DNA of 64,000 nt from Bacteroidales bacterium (GTDB taxonomy: Bacteria; Bacteroidota; Bacteroidia; Bacteroidales; UBA4181). Location: contig JAFWVY010000038.1 in assembly GCA_017523725.1 (NCBI GenBank), positions 17,781 to 81,780 on the forward strand, read 5' to 3'. The translations under genes and the position numbers were made by a program. The notes under the pieces are model-generated. The model was not told the origin of the DNA and did not search any database. It worked only from the letters and a program-made list of their open reading frames with translations. This document shows positions 45,175 to 54,149 of this stretch, one piece after another. Every line of letters starts with the position of its first letter. The stretch's first letter is position 1.

Positions 45175-46283
45175 TTAACGATACAGTCTATTATTTTCTG
45201 GACATCCCCTTCGCTCAAGGCGTGGTGCATCGGCAAACAGATAACCTCATCGGCAATACGGGTGGCCACCGGCAGGTTCTCTGGATTCGCCGAATCCAGC
45301 CCCCTGTATGTGGAAAAAGTACTGATGAGCGGATAAAAATACCTTCTTCCCCAAACGCCCTGTTCCCGCATCTTGAAATAGAGTTCGTCGCGTGTCATGC
45401 CATAGGCTTTGGCATCGACGAAAATCGGGAAGTAACTGTAATTGTGCCGGACACCGGGCATGTCATCAAAGAAACGGATACCGGATATGCCACGCAGAGC
45501 CTCCCGGTAACGGATGGCCACCTGGTGACGGGCTTCGATGGAAGCATCAACCAGCCTGAGATTGAGCAGACCGTAGGCGGCCCGGACTTCATCCATCTTG
45601 CTGTTGATACCGGGTGCCACCACTTCCGTCTCTCCTGCAAACCCGAAGTTTTTGAGGTAGTCGATGCGCTGCTTGGTTTCGGCATCTTTCATAACCAGGG
45701 CACCGCCTTCGAGGGTGTTGTAAACCTTTGTGGCATGAAAACTCAAAGTGGACATATCGCCCTGATTCAGGACAGAGTCGCCGTTGACCTTTACGCCGAA
45801 AGCATGCGCCGCATCGTATATCACCTTCAGGCCGTATTTGTCGGCAATGGCTTGGATACGGGCTGTATCGCAGGGTTTGCCATAGCAATGCACCGGCATG
45901 ATGGCCGTCGTCTTGGGTGTGATGGCCGCCTCGATCTTGTCGGGATCTATGCCACAGGTGGATTCCTCTATATCCACAAACACGGGCTTGCAGCCGTTCC
46001 ACCAGATGCTGTGGGTAGTGGCCACGAAACTGTATGGTGTGGTGATCACTTCCCCCGTAATGCGCAAGGCCTGCAATGCGGTCAAAAGGGGCAAGGTGCC
46101 GTTGGTGAACAGGCTGATGAAAGGTACACCGAGATATTCTGCCAGTGCCTTCTCAAGTTGCCGGTGGAACTGGCCGTTGTTGGTCACCCACTTGCTGGCC
46201 CAGATCTGTTCCAACATGGCGTTGAAGTCCCGGAGGTCGGGAAGCAACGGGCTGGTGACGGTGATTATGTTGTCTGTATTCAT
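45171..46283 (-). CDS. DegT/DnrJ/EryC1/StrS-family sugar aminotransferase
   Basis: A 370-residue PLP aminotransferase of the NDP-amino-sugar family. SLFTNGTLPLLTALQAL binds the PLP phosphate, VIYDAAHAFGVKVNGDSVLN follows, and the Schiff-base Lys lies in TLSFHATKVYNTLEGGALV. The pattern is like VioA/FdtB/QdtB-type enzymes that make dTDP-linked 4- or 3-amino-6-deoxyhexoses. No dTDP-glucose genes are in the window, so the donor sugar is supplied elsewhere. ATG at 46283 overlaps the wzt stop as ATGA. G+C content is back to that of the main locus. Confidence 0.9.
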   Translation of the reverse strand: MNTDNIITVTSPLLPDLRDFNAMLEQIWASKWVTNNGQFHRQLEKALAEYLGVPFISLFTNGTLPLLTALQALRITGEVITTPYSFVATTHSIWWNGCKPVFVDIEESTCGIDPDKIEAAITPKTTAIMPVHCYGKPCDTARIQAIADKYGLKVIYDAAHAFGVKVNGDSVLNQGDMSTLSFHATKVYNTLEGGALVMKDAETKQRIDYLKNFGFAGETEVVAPGINSKMDEVRAAYGLLNLRLVDASIEARHQVAIRYREALRGISGIRFFDDMPGVRHNYSYFPIFVDAKAYGMTRDELYFKMREQGVWGRRYFYPLISTFSTYRGLDSANPENLPVATRIADEVICLPMHHALSEGDVQKIIDCIVK

Positions 46284-47566
46284 TGCAGTTTCCTCTCTTT
46301 GAATTCGAAACACGTCCTAACATCGCCCGGTTCTCTGCCCATATAACCGCCAATGGGCACTTGACGATTGCTGACCGTAAAGGAAATAAGGTCGCTTTCA
46401 TTAGCTATGACTTTGATGTTGTTAACCTGTTCAAAGGCCATGAAATCAATGGCAAAATTACCCCAGTTCAGGAAGTTGGCCGGTATATAGCAGATCTGCT
46501 CGTATTCGCCGGCATCGTGGCGCTTGTCATAGCATCGGTTTCCGCCACTGAACGAAAAAATCTTGTTTCCCTGCTCATTCTTCATATGCAGCGTTATCCA
46601 AAACTTTTCCATCGGACGGTCGAGGCGGTAGCGCATCAGCAGTTCGATTTCCTGGTCCATGCGCATCACGTCGGTATAATCCGCTCCCTTCCGGCGGATG
46701 CCGATTTCCAGCAGATGGAAACCATCCTTACCGATGGCCGGTGTCTCCCAGACTTTATGGTTGTCCACGTCGTTGTCGCCACGCAGATAGTGTGTCACGA
46801 TGGTATCGACATCGCCGTCATCGACCAACAGGCCGTTCTTAAGGATAACCGCTCGCTGGCACAGTGCCTTGACACTGGTCATGTTGTGGCTCACGAACAA
46901 CACCGTCCGCCCCTCGCCCTTGCTCACATCCTGCATCTTGCCGATGGCTTTCTTCTGGAATTCCGCATCGCCCACGGCCAGCACTTCGTCCACGACCAGG
47001 ATTTCGGGGTCGAGGTGCGCAGCCACGGCAAAGCCGAGACGCACCTTCATGCCCGAGCTATACCGCTTCACCGGAGTGTCGATATACCACTCGCAACCGG
47101 AAAAATCGACAATTTCATCGAGTTTGCGGGCAATCTCGGGCTTGGTCATACCGAGGATGGCGCCGTTCATATAAACGTTTTCCCGGCCGGTCATCTCGGG
47201 ATGGAACCCTGTACCGACCTCAAGCAGCGAGCCGATGCGGCCGCGCGCCCGGATGGTGCCGACGGTCGGACCGGTCACCTTCGACAGCAACTTCAGCAAG
47301 GTACTCTTGCCGGCACCGTTGCGGCCGATGATGCCGACCACGCTGCCCTGTTCCACCTTGAAGCTGATGTTCTGCAGCGCCCATACATACTCACTGTCGG
47401 CTGCGGTGGAACGGTCGTTCACCGAGCCAATCTTGAGATACGGATCCTCCTTGTGACGCACGTTCACAGCCCACCAGCGGTTCAGGTCGTGGCTGAGCGT
47501 CTGCGTGGAAACAAGTCCGAGCCGGTATTGTTTCCCTATGTTGTCGAATTCTATGGCTGTAGGCAT
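46280..47566 (-). CDS. wzt: Polysaccharide ABC transporter ATPase with C-terminal glycan-binding domain
   Basis: A 428-residue ABC ATPase: Walker A GIIGRNGAGKSTLLKLLSKV, the signature YSSGMKVRLGFAVAAH, Walker B EILVVDEVLAVGD and the switch His in FVSHNMTSV. After about residue 290 comes a Wzt-type C-terminal beta-sandwich (IELLMRYRLDRPMEKFWITL and FNLNWG-like FLNWGNFAIDFM). In known O9a/O8-type systems that domain binds the modified glycan end, so only capped chains are exported. Together with the permease gene it exports the finished lipid-linked polymer. Confidence 0.93.
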   Translation of the reverse strand: MPTAIEFDNIGKQYRLGLVSTQTLSHDLNRWWAVNVRHKEDPYLKIGSVNDRSTAADSEYVWALQNISFKVEQGSVVGIIGRNGAGKSTLLKLLSKVTGPTVGTIRARGRIGSLLEVGTGFHPEMTGRENVYMNGAILGMTKPEIARKLDEIVDFSGCEWYIDTPVKRYSSGMKVRLGFAVAAHLDPEILVVDEVLAVGDAEFQKKAIGKMQDVSKGEGRTVLFVSHNMTSVKALCQRAVILKNGLLVDDGDVDTIVTHYLRGDNDVDNHKVWETPAIGKDGFHLLEIGIRRKGADYTDVMRMDQEIELLMRYRLDRPMEKFWITLHMKNEQGNKIFSFSGGNRCYDKRHDAGEYEQICYIPANFLNWGNFAIDFMAFEQVNNIKVIANESDLISFTVSNRQVPIGGYMGREPGDVRTCFEFKERKLQ

Positions 47567-47612
47567 AAGAATTATTTATCAATCAATAAAATAAGGTTCA
47601 ACTTCGGAAAAT

Positions 47613-47626
47613 TTCCATAAAATGGT
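47613..47626. repeat. Second copy of the TTTCCATAAAATGG palindromic element
   Basis: Fourteen bases identical to 32360-32373 lie in the 82-base gap between wzm and wzt. The near-palindrome ATTTCCAT-AAA-ATGGTAAAT surrounds it. No other gene feature is seen in the gap. Confidence 0.6.
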
Positions 47627-47648
47627 AAATGCTTAATACCCCCGGATT

Positions 47649-48515
47649 CTACACCGTATCCATGAAACTTTTCTGCACCTTGTTGAATACCACGAGGCCG
47701 AAAGCCAGCAGCACTACCATGAACAAGAAGCTGTAGGCCAGCCAGTGCCATCCGATGAACGTGCCAGCATCGAGGCATCCATACTTAAAGGTCTCAATGA
47801 CCGGTGTCACAGGATTGAGTGACATCAGGAGGTGTAAATCCATACCGGCCACTTTACGTCCGGCCACCTGCGAAAGCGGATAGACGATAGGCGTTCCGTA
47901 CATCCAGAGCTGCACAATAAACGAGAACAGAATCCGGAGGTCTCGGTACTTGGTGGTCATGGAACTGATAATCATGCCGAATCCGAGGGCCAGACCAGCC
48001 AGCATGAGTACCAGCAGCGGGAACAGCAGCGCATAGGCGTTCGGCGCGATGGACTGTCCTGATGCAACATAGTACACATACACGGCCACGAAGAGCAGGA
48101 ACTGGATTGAAAAACGCAGCAGATTGGACGTAACGTCCGAAAGCGGTGTGACGATGCGCGGAAAATACACCTTGCCGAACATGCCTGCATTGGCGGCAAA
48201 CGTGTTCGCCGTGGAATTGAGACAGTCTGAGAAATACTGCCACATGCACACGCCGGCCAGGTAGAACAACGGCTGCGGCACGCCGTCGGTGGGGATGCCG
48301 GCGATACCGCCGAAAACCACCATGTACATCAGCACGGTCAGTGCCGGCTGAATGATGTACCAGAGCGGACCCAGAATGGTCTGCTTGTACTGCACCACGA
48401 TGTTGCGCTTGACAAAAAGCGCAAAAAGGTCGCGGTAGCGCCATATTTCCTTGAAATCCACCGAAAGCAGCCGGTCTTTCGGCTGGATGACGATATCCCA
48501 GTGTTCGTCTTGCAT
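47649..48515 (-). CDS. wzm: Polysaccharide ABC transporter permease
   Basis: A 288-residue ABC-2 type permease with six membrane segments. It has a cytoplasmic start (MQDEHWDIVIQPKDRLLSVD) and YRDLFALFVKRNIVVQYKQT with ILGPLWYIIQPALTVLMYMV, the classic Wzm/KpsM entry sequence. The frame runs open to 48827, but the extra 104 residues are Ser/Arg/Thr-rich and lie over the following gene. ATG at 48515 is the true start. It is separated from wzt by an 82-base gap that carries a palindrome. Confidence 0.93.
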   Translation of the reverse strand: MQDEHWDIVIQPKDRLLSVDFKEIWRYRDLFALFVKRNIVVQYKQTILGPLWYIIQPALTVLMYMVVFGGIAGIPTDGVPQPLFYLAGVCMWQYFSDCLNSTANTFAANAGMFGKVYFPRIVTPLSDVTSNLLRFSIQFLLFVAVYVYYVASGQSIAPNAYALLFPLLVLMLAGLALGFGMIISSMTTKYRDLRILFSFIVQLWMYGTPIVYPLSQVAGRKVAGMDLHLLMSLNPVTPVIETFKYGCLDAGTFIGWHWLAYSFLFMVVLLAFGLVVFNKVQKSFMDTV

Positions 48516-48534
48516 AGTGAAGTGTGTTTTCTTG

Positions 48535-49443
48535 TTAAAGCCAATGCGGCCCTTTGGCAGCACTGCGGATGCGGGAGGCCTTGATCTGTTTGAGCAGGGC
48601 GACCCGCTCCCGATAGGCTCTGCTCTGCCCGAACATGAAGCCGCACGCAGCCATAATGCTCCGCGCCCGGGCCGCCATGATGAGCTGGTCGATATGAATG
48701 TCGTCGCGCGAAATGTCGCCCAAAGTGATCTTGTCGGCCAGTGTCTGATTACGCTGCTGCCACAGCTTGCGGCCGGCGTAGTTGTCGCCGTCCTTGACGG
48801 AACGGTGGTCGTGACAGACCGCCGCACGGGTGCTCACCACCATGCGAAGGCCATGATAGTGCAGGCGCTGGCCATAGTTCTCGTCTTCGCCGTAATGACT
48901 GAACAGGTCGGTATCGAAGCCGCCGACCGTTTCGAAGCAGGTGCGCGACACCATCCACGCGGCCGCCGGGGCATACCGGATGTCGTAATAGGTTTGCAGC
49001 GTTTGACCGTAGGCGTCCGACACGAAAAGTCCGGAAAGGTTCTGGGCGAAATAATAGTCGAGCGCCGTGCCCGATCCGTCAAGCTGCATCGGCACCGCAA
49101 TGCCCACCGAGGTGTTTTCCTCGAATGTAGCAACCAACCCGGCCATGGTGTTCTCGTCCACCCACGCATCCTGATTGAGCAGCAGCACGTAGTCGGCGCC
49201 ATGGTCGAGCGCATAACGCACTGCCAGGTTGTTCGCCCGGGCAAAGCCCAGGTTTTCGCCGGGCTCCATCAGATAAACAGACGGGAAATGTTCCCGGATA
49301 TAACCGGCACTGCCGTCAGTCGAGGCATTGTCCACGACGATGATTTCCACTTCGGGATTGAAGGTCGCGAGCCGGCCGATGGACCGGTCATACCACTTTT
49401 TCCCGTTATAGGTCACGATGACCGCAAAAATTTTATTGTCCAT
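48535..49443 (-). CDS. GT2-family glycosyltransferase (rhamnosyltransferase-like)
   Basis: A 302-residue GT-A enzyme beginning IFAVIVTYNGKKWYDRSIG. VDNASTDGSAGYIREHFP, ENLGFARANNLAVRYALDHG and LLNQDAWVDENTMAGLVA (N-x-D-A) place it in the WbbL/RfbF-like rhamnosyl- or galactofuranosyl-transferase subgroup. GEDENYGQRLHYHGLRMV is its acceptor block. ATG at 49443 is used; the longer frame to 49470 overlaps the GT14 gene further. It is the second gene of the operon. Confidence 0.88.
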   Translation of the reverse strand: MDNKIFAVIVTYNGKKWYDRSIGRLATFNPEVEIIVVDNASTDGSAGYIREHFPSVYLMEPGENLGFARANNLAVRYALDHGADYVLLLNQDAWVDENTMAGLVATFEENTSVGIAVPMQLDGSGTALDYYFAQNLSGLFVSDAYGQTLQTYYDIRYAPAAAWMVSRTCFETVGGFDTDLFSHYGEDENYGQRLHYHGLRMVVSTRAAVCHDHRSVKDGDNYAGRKLWQQRNQTLADKITLGDISRDDIHIDQLIMAARARSIMAACGFMFGQSRAYRERVALLKQIKASRIRSAAKGPHWL

Positions 49444-50287
49444 CAGAATCGATATAGGCATCCAATGCATCCGTCAACGCATCGGAGAAACCGGTTTTTA
49501 CCTTGCGGCAGAACAACTTGCCGGAAGCAAGGATGCGTTGGTAATGGGACATGTCCAAATCTCCCGGAGGCACCGGCACCGACCAGTCGTCATAGCGCAG
49601 GTTGTTGTTCACCACAGTGTCCCGGAACGGGGAATTCATAATCAGGGTCTGCAGATAAACTTCTTCGGGCACTACGGCATGCCGCAGCCGGTGCAGCAGG
49701 TCGGCGGCGAATCCATCCCGAAGCGCCCAATGGATGAATGTCTTATGCAGCGAGCTGTATATCAGACCTCTATATAATTCATAGCCAGGCAGTTTCTTAC
49801 CAAGATGCAACAGGCGTTGCCCGGCTACAAAGAGACGGTTCAGGTTTTTCCAGAAACGCTTGCGGATATCGACATATTCGCTCAGCTCCGCATATCTGAA
49901 AATATCCAGCCCTTCGCCCCAGGCCCACCCTTTGCACGGCAGATGGGTACAGCTGATGTAGTTCTTGCCGCTGGTGCCCAGCAGGTCGTCGAAACGCGAC
50001 GGCGCAACGGCAAAGTAATCGGCTCCCGAAACGATATGGTAATAGTCCCATTCACCGGCGCGCGAGGCTTCATCAAGCAGACGGACGATGCAGCGGAGAT
50101 GACGGGCGGAACCCCATTGGATACGTTCCCAACTGAAAACCCGCGCACGCGGTGCGACAGCCTCCGGTCTTATCTCCGATTTCCTGTCCAGATGGACGAA
50201 AACACCCCAGTCGGCAGGGGTACGTCCAATCAGCCGGTTCAAGATGGTCAAATCGCGGTATGCGGTGATTATCAGGCAATGACGCAT
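49433..50287 (-). CDS. GT14-family glycosyltransferase, first gene of the locus
   Basis: A 284-residue GT14 enzyme: RHCLIITAYRDLTILNRLIG, WGVFVHLDRKSEIRPEAV, DYYHIVSGADYFAVAPSRF and PEEVYLQTLIMNSPFRDTVV. It is the most distant of the three GT14 enzymes here. ATG at 50287 is preferred: the frame is open to 50392, but no ATG occurs there and the -7 box of the locus promoter (50390-50397) would lie inside or at the edge of a longer gene. That gives a leader of about 95 bases. Confidence 0.85.
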   Translation of the reverse strand: MRHCLIITAYRDLTILNRLIGRTPADWGVFVHLDRKSEIRPEAVAPRARVFSWERIQWGSARHLRCIVRLLDEASRAGEWDYYHIVSGADYFAVAPSRFDDLLGTSGKNYISCTHLPCKGWAWGEGLDIFRYAELSEYVDIRKRFWKNLNRLFVAGQRLLHLGKKLPGYELYRGLIYSSLHKTFIHWALRDGFAADLLHRLRHAVVPEEVYLQTLIMNSPFRDTVVNNNLRYDDWSVPVPPGDLDMSHYQRILASGKLFCRKVKTGFSDALTDALDAYIDSDGQ

Positions 50288-50389
50288 ATGGTCAGGCAGC
50301 TTGTCAGAGAGTTTCTTGTATAGCTTCGCCAATGCACGCGCCACGCGCGCATGCGTTTTCCGATGTATAATCACGGAACATAAATCGCG

Positions 50390-50397
50390 CAAAGGTA
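50390..50397 (-). promoter_or_regulatory. Main promoter -7 box of the polysaccharide locus
   Basis: TACCTTTG on the minus strand, followed by CG, is a good match to TAnnTTTG, and no other match lies between here and the first gene. A -33 TTTG is not obvious. Transcription would start near 50383. It is the only promoter match seen upstream of 45 co-directional genes, apart from internal ones at 32347 and 7827. Confidence 0.6.
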
Positions 50398-50737
50398 ATA
50401 AATTTATGGTTTGCGAGAGTTAATCCAGCATGGTCCACTTGATTCAAGGGCAGAGAGTTTTTTTCTCTTTTTCTGTCCAGTCCCCGTATGCAATACAACT
50501 GCTGAAGCCCAAACCTTGAAAAGGTGTATAATCTACCTTGTTGAAAATCGCGAAAAGGTGTATAATCGGCCTTATAGACCTATATATCGTATAGTTGTTT
50601 TAGCACAAATTGTATGAATAGCTCAGTAGGTTTGCTTGGTAATTGCATGCCCCATTTCGATTTTACCATATCCCATAAAGCAATGATCCGTTTCCTATCC
50701 GCTTTTAGTCTAATGGCCTGAAGTTCGAAAAAACGTA
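50398..50737. other. Gene-poor AT-rich spacer between the polysaccharide locus and a gene remnant
   Basis: About 340 AT-rich bases with no convincing gene. Short frames here encode no known family. It holds the direct repeat at 50518-50567 and possible -33 sequence for the main promoter. No inverted repeats that would allow promoter flipping were seen. Confidence 0.6.
50518..50567. repeat. Two direct copies of GAAAAGGTGTATAATC
   Basis: Perfect 16-base copies occur at 50518-50533 and 50552-50567, 34 bases apart start to start. They are followed by different bases. Purpose unknown; they lie between the gene remnant and the locus promoter. Confidence 0.75.
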
Positions 50738-50968
50738 TTGATAAACCATCGTTTATGGTCTACTTCTGCTACTGAATCTGGTACACCTCAAATTCCGGGC
50801 AACACTTCGCACTATGTTCTTTGTGGCGTAAGTATTCCCGTGAAATATTGGAAGCGCTGTGACAAACAGATTGCCAATATTAAGGATAAATATGGGCTCG
50901 CCAGCGCCGAAATCCATACGGGATGGATTAAGCGAACCTATTTGGAGCAGAACAAGATGATCTTCTGA
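50738..50968 (+). pseudogene. Fragment of a DUF3800-family gene
   Basis: A 76-codon frame whose middle part (ATESGTPQIPGNTSHYVLCG and then IKDKYGLASAEIHTGWIKR) matches the start of DUF3800 proteins: the ESGT block, a hydrophobic strand, then a GLxxxEIH block. The usual Asp before ESGT is changed (T), and the frame stops after about 76 residues where family members run to 200-300. The ORF start itself is not convincing. It is most likely a decayed remnant left by an exchanged element at the edge of the glycan locus. Confidence 0.5.
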
Positions 50969-51107
50969 CCCGCATTGAGCCTCGCTTTGATACGCGCCAT
51001 GGAAAAAATGTCGGTGTACGTCACTTTGCTCGTGCCGCTTGCCCCTGTATCATCTGTTCTTCCGGAGCACCACATTCCCCTATGGAATAAAAAACAAGAA
51101 TCCCCCC

Positions 51108-52787
51108 CTACGCAAACAACAGAATCAGCAGCTGGGCAGTCAGGATGCGCAGGAACATGGTCAGCGGATAGACGGTGGAATAGCCGATGGCCGGGGCGTC
51201 GTTGCCGGCGGTCTGGCTGGCATAGGCCAGGGCCGGCGGGTCGGTGTTGGCGCCGGCGATGAGTCCCATCAGGGTGAGGTAGTTCATCTTGTAGTGCAGC
51301 CGGGCGAAGGCGCCCATCACCAGAATGGGAATGATGGTAATCAGGAAGCCTATCCACACATAGTTCAGGCCGCCGTGCATCAGGGTTTCGGCCAAATCTG
51401 CGCCGGCCCGGATGCCCACGCTGGCCAGGAAGATGGCCAGGCCTGTCTCACGCATCATCAGGTTGGCCGAGGTGGTGGAATAGGTGACCAGATGCAACGC
51501 ATAGCCGAACTTGCTGATGAGCAGGGCGACGATGAGCGGGCCGCCGGCCAGGCCGAGCTTGAGCGGCGTCGGCATGCCGGGGAAGGCGATGGGAAGGCTG
51601 CCCAGCAGGATGCCCAACAAAATGCCGACAAACATGGTGAGAATGTTGGGACGGTCGAGCTCTTTCTGGGCATCACCCAGATAGGCCGCCACACGGTCGA
51701 CGGCGTCTTCGGGACCCACCACGATGACGCGGTCGCCCACCTGCAGGCGCAGGTGACTGTGGGCAAAGAGATACATGCCGGCCCGCGAGATTCGGGTGAC
51801 ATTGACGCCGTATATCGACGAAAAGTGCATCTGTCCCAGCGTACGTCCGTTGACGCCGGGGCGCGTAATGAGCACCCGGCGCGACACCAGCGGCCGGTCT
51901 TGTTTCTGCCAGTCGACTTTGATGACGGGTCCGATGAAGGCGGAGATGGCTTCGGCATCGGCATCGGCACAGACACAGAAAAGCTGGTCGCCCACCCGGA
52001 ACACCGTATCGCGGTTCGGAATGGAGACATGGCCGTCGTGGAGGATGCGCGAAATGACGAAATCGCGGGCGAGGAATTCCTTGATTTGCAGGAGGGTCTT
52101 GCCGTCAAGCGCCTTATTGTCGACCTGCAGGTGCATCATGTGCGGTTTCTGGTGCGCATCGGCTTCGGCCAGTTCCTGCAACCGGCGGCTTTCGTCCGAG
52201 ACCTTGATGCGGAAGAAATATCTGATGAGGATGATGCCGAGAATGATGCCGAGCACACCCAGCGGATAGGCACAGGCATAGCCCAGTGCGATCTGTGGCG
52301 TTTCACCGCCGGCAAATGTCTGGGTCAACGCATCCTGCGCGGCACCGAGGCCCGGCGTATTGGTCACAGCCCCGCAAAGCACACCCACGAGCATGGGCAG
52401 CGAGACGGCGGCGCGGGTATGGCGCAGCAGGAAAAAGAGACCGAGGGCGACGGCGATGTTGAGCAGCACGATGCCGACCGCCACCACGTTGTGCTCCACA
52501 CCTTCCTTGCGGAGGGAGGCGAAAAAAGAGGGCCCTACCTGGAGCCCTATGCAGAAGACGAACAGAATTAGCCCGAAATCCTGCATGAAGTTCATGATGG
52601 CCGCATTGCCGGTGAAACCGAAATGTCCCAGCAGAATGCCGGAGAAGAGTACAAAGGTGACGCCGAGCGAAACGCCGAAAATCCTGATTTTTCCGAGCAG
52701 CAGTCCGAAGGTGATGACCACCGCGTACAACAGCGCGATATGCGCCATGGAATCCGTATCGGTAATTAAATCAACCAACCAGTTCAT
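51108..52787 (-). CDS. AspT/YidE/YbjL-family transporter with two RCK_C domains
   Basis: A 559-residue inner-membrane transporter of the AAE (aspartate:alanine exchanger) family. It has two membrane halves ([20 protein letters not shown] and later [20 protein letters not shown]) flanking a cytoplasmic region of about 190-370. That region has two TrkA_C-type modules ([40 protein letters not shown]). [20 protein letters not shown] and [20 protein letters not shown] are the paired signature repeats of the two halves. In Bacteroidetes these are called putative transporters; the substrate may be aspartate, succinate or a related acid. A -7 box lies just upstream. Confidence 0.92.
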   Translation of the reverse strand: MNWLVDLITDTDSMAHIALLYAVVITFGLLLGKIRIFGVSLGVTFVLFSGILLGHFGFTGNAAIMNFMQDFGLILFVFCIGLQVGPSFFASLRKEGVEHNVVAVGIVLLNIAVALGLFFLLRHTRAAVSLPMLVGVLCGAVTNTPGLGAAQDALTQTFAGGETPQIALGYACAYPLGVLGIILGIILIRYFFRIKVSDESRRLQELAEADAHQKPHMMHLQVDNKALDGKTLLQIKEFLARDFVISRILHDGHVSIPNRDTVFRVGDQLFCVCADADAEAISAFIGPVIKVDWQKQDRPLVSRRVLITRPGVNGRTLGQMHFSSIYGVNVTRISRAGMYLFAHSHLRLQVGDRVIVVGPEDAVDRVAAYLGDAQKELDRPNILTMFVGILLGILLGSLPIAFPGMPTPLKLGLAGGPLIVALLISKFGYALHLVTYSTTSANLMMRETGLAIFLASVGIRAGADLAETLMHGGLNYVWIGFLITIIPILVMGAFARLHYKMNYLTLMGLIAGANTDPPALAYASQTAGNDAPAIGYSTVYPLTMFLRILTAQLLILLFA

Positions 52788-52794
52788 ACGGCCG

Positions 52795-52802
52795 CAAAAA
52801 TA
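52795..52802 (-). promoter_or_regulatory. -7 box for the AspT-like transporter
   Basis: TATTTTTG on the minus strand, followed by CGG, lies 7 bases ahead of the ATG at 52787. If used, it gives a leaderless or near-leaderless message, so the match could be chance. Confidence 0.35.
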
Positions 52803-52824
52803 AACATTCTGCGAAAACCGCGTG

Positions 52825-54042
52825 TCAGAACCTGTTTTTTTTGCGGGTCAGGCCGCAAAAATCGAGCACGGTGCGTCCGCCGGGGTCCGGCAGGTCGCGG
52901 AAACAACTGTGGGCGGTGAGGAAGACGACGATGTCGGCTGTGTCGTAGGCTGTGCGGTAGTCGGTGAGCTTGAATACCTGGTGTTCTGAGATATGCGGTT
53001 CGGCCACCATGATGCGGGCTTCGCTGCACGACTGGATGACCTTGGAGGTGATGAAGCTCGCCGGCGAGGAACGCAGGTCGTCGATGTCCGGCTTGAAGGC
53101 CAGACCCATCATGGCGACGGCGGGCTGGCGGCCCTGGCTGACCGAGAACTGCAGAATGGCCCGTTCGACACGCTCGGCGCACCAGACGGCCTTGTAGTTG
53201 TTGATGCGCCGCGCGCTGGCGATGAGCTGCGACTCCTGGGGGAATTCCGAAATGATGAAGTAGGGATCGACCGCGATGCAGTGGCCGCCGACGCCGCAGC
53301 CCGGCTGCAGGATGTTCACCCGGGGGTGGCGGTTGGCCAGCGCGATGAGTTCCCAGACGTCGATGCCGGCCTTCTCGCAGATCATCGAGAGTTCGTTGGC
53401 GAAGGCGATCTGCACGTCGCGCGACGAGTTCTCGGTGAGTTTGCACATTTCGGCGGTGCGGGCATCGGTGGCATGCAGTTCTCCCTGCACGAAGCGGCGG
53501 TAGAAGTCCATGGCCTTGGCTGTGGATGCCTCATCCATGCCGCCGATGACGCGGTCGTTGTTCACCAGTTCCTCGATGACTCTTCCGGGCAGCACGCGCT
53601 CGGGACAGTAGGCCATGTATAGCTGGCCCTTCAGCTCCGGCCGTTCGGCATAGATGAGCTGGCTCATGCGCTCGGTGGTGCCGACCGGCGAGGTGGATTC
53701 GATGACGAAGAGGTCGCCGGCCTTGAGCAGCGGAATGAGGGTCCGCGTGGCGGTCTCCACATACGAGATGTCGGGGTTGTGGTCGGAGTTGAAGGGGGTC
53801 GGCACGACGATGAAGTAGGCATCGCTCACTTCCGGAACGGTCGTGGCCTTGAGGCTGCCGTCGAGTACCACGCGCCGCAGCAGGCTCTCCAGCCCGGGTT
53901 CCTCGATATGCAGTTCGCCGCGGTTGGTCCGCTCGACGATTTGTTCGTTGACATCGACGCCGCACACCCGGATGCCGTGTCCGGCCGCGATGATGGCGGT
54001 GGGCAGGCCGATGTAGCCCAGCCCCATAAAACATGCTTTCAT
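52825..54042 (-). CDS. wecC: UDP-N-acetyl-D-mannosamine dehydrogenase-like UDP-sugar dehydrogenase
   Basis: A 405-residue NAD-dependent UDP-sugar 6-dehydrogenase, oxidising UDP-ManNAc (or a related UDP-HexNAc) to the uronate. [20 protein letters not shown] is the Rossmann motif, then [27 protein letters not shown] and [19 protein letters not shown]. The active-site Cys is in [18 protein letters not shown], with [16 protein letters not shown] near the C-terminus. ATG at 54042 is the start; the frame to 54300 overlaps the glycosidase gene. The partner epimerase (wecB) is not in the window. The product could feed the neighbouring glycan locus. Confidence 0.92.
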   Translation of the reverse strand: MKACFMGLGYIGLPTAIIAAGHGIRVCGVDVNEQIVERTNRGELHIEEPGLESLLRRVVLDGSLKATTVPEVSDAYFIVVPTPFNSDHNPDISYVETATRTLIPLLKAGDLFVIESTSPVGTTERMSQLIYAERPELKGQLYMAYCPERVLPGRVIEELVNNDRVIGGMDEASTAKAMDFYRRFVQGELHATDARTAEMCKLTENSSRDVQIAFANELSMICEKAGIDVWELIALANRHPRVNILQPGCGVGGHCIAVDPYFIISEFPQESQLIASARRINNYKAVWCAERVERAILQFSVSQGRQPAVAMMGLAFKPDIDDLRSSPASFITSKVIQSCSEARIMVAEPHISEHQVFKLTDYRTAYDTADIVVFLTAHSCFRDLPDPGGRTVLDFCGLTRKKNRF

Positions 54043-54062
54043 GTGCCTGATTTTTGTATCTG

Positions 54063-54070
54063 CAAAGATA
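54063..54070 (-). promoter_or_regulatory. -7 box for the wecC-like gene
   Basis: TATCTTTG on the minus strand, followed by CAG, lies 20 bases before the ATG at 54042 in an otherwise empty 107-base gap. No clear -33 is seen. Confidence 0.55.
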
Positions 54071-54149
54071 AGAAGCTGTTTGGAATTACAGCGCAGCGGG
54101 CTTCGGATTCCGGAGACATGGCCGTTCTGCGGCAGAACCCGCCGTACGG

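Noticed and set aside
48516..48827. N-terminal extension of the wzm permease
   Set aside because: Ser/Arg/Thr-rich shadow over the GT2 gene; KpsM/Wzm proteins start as at 48515.
50398..50737. Invertible capsule promoter of the Bacteroides type
   Set aside because: No flanking inverted repeats and no nearby invertase gene were found.
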